From Ruminococcus sp. UBA4275 (GTDB taxonomy: Bacteria; Bacillota; Clostridia; Oscillospirales; Ruminococcaceae), in NCBI GenBank assembly GCA_002395085.1, contig DGVV01000128.1, forward strand, positions 1 through 6,031: a stretch of DNA of 6,031 nt, in the 5' to 3' direction. This document shows, one piece after another, positions 4,396 to 6,031 of the stretch. Numbering within the stretch: the first letter of the stretch is position 1; each line of letters begins with the position of its first letter. Both the position numbers and the translations under genes were made by a program. The notes below the pieces were generated by a model, which was given only the letters and a program-made list of their open reading frames with translations, did not search any database and was not told where the DNA came from.

Positions 4396-5958
4396 TTAAT
4401 CCATATTGGCAGAAGGTGCGTTCTTTTTTTCGGTATCAGCGGTCTGCTCCTGCGCAAAATGATCCGTCCGGAAAGGCGCAAGCGGCAGACCGTTCCTGCC
4501 GAACACTGTCACTTCCATGTAGTTCGTCCACGCATAGCGCGCATACTGCGGATGCGGTACGGCATCTGCCGTCAGGATGATGCGGTCAGGCATCAGCACG
4601 GCTTTCGCCGGATGGAATACACCGTCTGCGCCCGCCAGCTCGAATCCGGCAGGTTCACCGGTCAGCAGAAAACCGTCCGGGGCATTCTCCGTCACGACGG
4701 TGACTGCATTCCCGGTCACATAGCTGCTGACGTACATCGGCGCAGTTGCCTGCTCACGCGGCAGCAGCCCGTAAACCTCAGAAAGTGCCTGCAAATACAG
4801 CCGGTGTCCGACCGGCGCTTTGTCCGTCGGGTGAATGTTATCCAGTTCGCCGCAGTCGGGAATCACCGCAAGACCCGTATTGCGCAGCTTGCGGTACACC
4901 TGCATCTGCGCCTCGCGGATGCGGCACCAGTGCCTGTAATCGGGATCGTTTGCGTAGCGGAACATCGGGAGCTGCACATTCAGGAAATACAGGCCGCGGT
5001 CACCCCATTCGCTGCGCCAGCAGTCAATCAGTGCTTCCAGCAGCGTACCGTAGGTGTCGGGGCGGTGGTCGTCCGATTCCCCCTGATAGTACAGGAATCC
5101 GCGCAATGTGTACGGGCAGACGCGCATCAGCATCGTTTCGTATGCACCGCAGGGACGGCCCTCGTTCTTCGGACCCATCGGGCCGGGATAGCGCGATGCA
5201 CCGACGGCTTCCTGCGCCGCATCCCATGTCGCCTCCGGATGCGCCTCCATATAATGCGAATACTTCCCCCACCACACATCCTGATAGGCTGCGTATTCGT
5301 CAAATGCCGCAATCAGCTCCTCGCGGGTCTTGCCCGCTACGGCGGCGTCATAGTCGTCAATATACGGGCGGATGCGGCTGTCCTGCGTCAGTGTCTCCCG
5401 CGAAACCCACACCGATGCCGATGTGCCGCCCCAGTTGCAGCCGATGAGACCGACCGTCACGCCGAGCTTTTTCGCAAGCTCCAGTGCGAAATACAGTCCC
5501 ACCGCAGACCACGCCTTTGCGCTTTCGGGATCGGCATAGCTCCATGCGGTATTGCGCTCCGCTGCATCGAAGTTTTCGTCGATGATGCGCTGTTTCGGAG
5601 TGTAGTAGAATCGCACGCCGCATTCCGGTGTGAGCGATGCAAGCGTCTCCGCGCCGTGCTTGTCATTGCGGATCTCAAACTCCATATTGCTCTGCCCGCC
5701 GCAGAGCCACACTTCTCCGATTGCAATCTCACGGAAGGTGCGGGTGACTGCACCGCTCTGTACGGTCATCGTAAGACCGTCCGCGGCGGGCATCGGCGGG
5801 AGCGTGACGCGCCATTTACCGCCCTGCACGGTGCAGGATGCGCGGTGTCCGCCGAGCGTCACGGTGACGGTTCTGCCGTCTGCGCCGTCGCCCCAGACGG
5901 TGATCGGCTTTTCTCTTTGCAGAACCATGCGGTCACTGAAAATTGCTGCTGTTCTCAT
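4396..5958 (-). CDS. SASA-family carbohydrate acetylesterase (sialate O-acetylesterase-like)
   Basis: This 520-residue protein belongs to the sialate O-acetylesterase (SASA, SGNH-hydrolase-like) family, whose members remove acetyl groups from sialic acids or plant polysaccharide fragments. The N-terminal 80 residues (start MRTAAIFSDRMVLQREKPI) form the beta-sandwich usual in the family. The catalytic domain has GQSNME with nucleophile Ser90 (88-93), CNWGGTS (174-180), YYQGESD (290-296) and DNIHP with Asp373 and His376 (373-377), so the active site looks complete. There is no signal peptide, so the enzyme is probably cytoplasmic and works on imported oligosaccharides. The last 20 residues are a hydrophilic tail. 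The ATG at 5958 has AGAGGT (5972-5967) eight bases upstream. No sialic acid or xylan genes are in view, so the substrate cannot be chosen. Upstream sequence to the window edge shows no clear promoter. Confidence 0.9.
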   Translation of the reverse strand: MRTAAIFSDRMVLQREKPITVWGDGADGRTVTVTLGGHRASCTVQGGKWRVTLPPMPAADGLTMTVQSGAVTRTFREIAIGEVWLCGGQSNMEFEIRNDKHGAETLASLTPECGVRFYYTPKQRIIDENFDAAERNTAWSYADPESAKAWSAVGLYFALELAKKLGVTVGLIGCNWGGTSASVWVSRETLTQDSRIRPYIDDYDAAVAGKTREELIAAFDEYAAYQDVWWGKYSHYMEAHPEATWDAAQEAVGASRYPGPMGPKNEGRPCGAYETMLMRVCPYTLRGFLYYQGESDDHRPDTYGTLLEALIDCWRSEWGDRGLYFLNVQLPMFRYANDPDYRHWCRIREAQMQVYRKLRNTGLAVIPDCGELDNIHPTDKAPVGHRLYLQALSEVYGLLPREQATAPMYVSSYVTGNAVTVVTENAPDGFLLTGEPAGFELAGADGVFHPAKAVLMPDRIILTADAVPHPQYARYAWTNYMEVTVFGRNGLPLAPFRTDHFAQEQTADTEKKNAPSANMD

Positions 5959-6031
5959 GGCTGGTAACCTCTTTTTCTTTCGTTCGGGAAATGCGTTCCC
6001 TTGTATTTTTGGGCTAATAACAATTTAGGTG

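Noticed and set aside
4201..5967. 588-codon open frame on the plus strand over the esterase
   Set aside because: It mirrors the esterase gene, crosses the membrane protein's start region and yields a Cys/Arg/His-rich sequence with no family features; no credible ribosome-binding site was seen.
5986..6000. Short inverted repeat GGGAA/TTCCC upstream of the esterase gene
   Set aside because: Only 5 bp per arm with a 5-base loop; too short to separate from chance without comparative data.

Overview
This window is a slice of a bacterial chromosome carrying the conserved translation (str) cluster rpsL-rpsG-fusA-tuf on the minus strand. Upstream of it, on the same strand, lie two accessory genes. 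Strong AGGAGG-type Shine-Dalgarno sites, a 140-residue S12 with the Gram-positive-type N-terminal insertion, and the sequence style of EF-G and EF-Tu point to a Firmicute (Bacillota). A moderately GC-rich gut or rumen member of the Clostridia, near Ruminococcaceae/Oscillospiraceae, is my best guess. The carbohydrate-type acetylesterase fits that habitat. The taxon is an inference, not something I could test.

Layout in the direction of transcription (right to left): a SASA-family (sialate O-acetylesterase-like) esterase at 5958-4396; a 130-base gap; a small protein of unknown function with three predicted membrane segments at 4265-3741; a 174-base regulatory gap; rpsL (S12) at 3566-3144; a 197-base gap rich in possible hairpins; rpsG (S7) at 2946-2476; a 78-base gap with a perfect 13-bp hairpin; fusA (EF-G) at 2397-304; a 232-base gap holding a hairpin and a promoter; and the first 23 codons of tuf (EF-Tu), running off the left edge from position 71.

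The four translation genes work together: S12 and S7 are 30S proteins at the decoding centre and the head, EF-G drives translocation and EF-Tu delivers aminoacyl-tRNA. The cluster has its own promoter with perfect -35 and -10 hexamers (TTGACA, 17 bp, TATAAT) just upstream of rpsL, and tuf appears to have a second, extended -10 promoter. Each intergenic gap carries an inverted repeat that would fold in the mRNA, and none is followed by a strong U-tract. They look more like processing, stabilising or translational control elements than plain terminators. The gene just upstream of rpsL is not rpoC or an L7Ae-like gene, so the str cluster here is separated from its usual rpoBC neighbours on that side.

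I found no mobile element, CRISPR array, tRNA or rRNA, and no new defence or metabolic system. The main points of interest are the architecture of the intergenic regulatory regions and the uncharacterised membrane protein.
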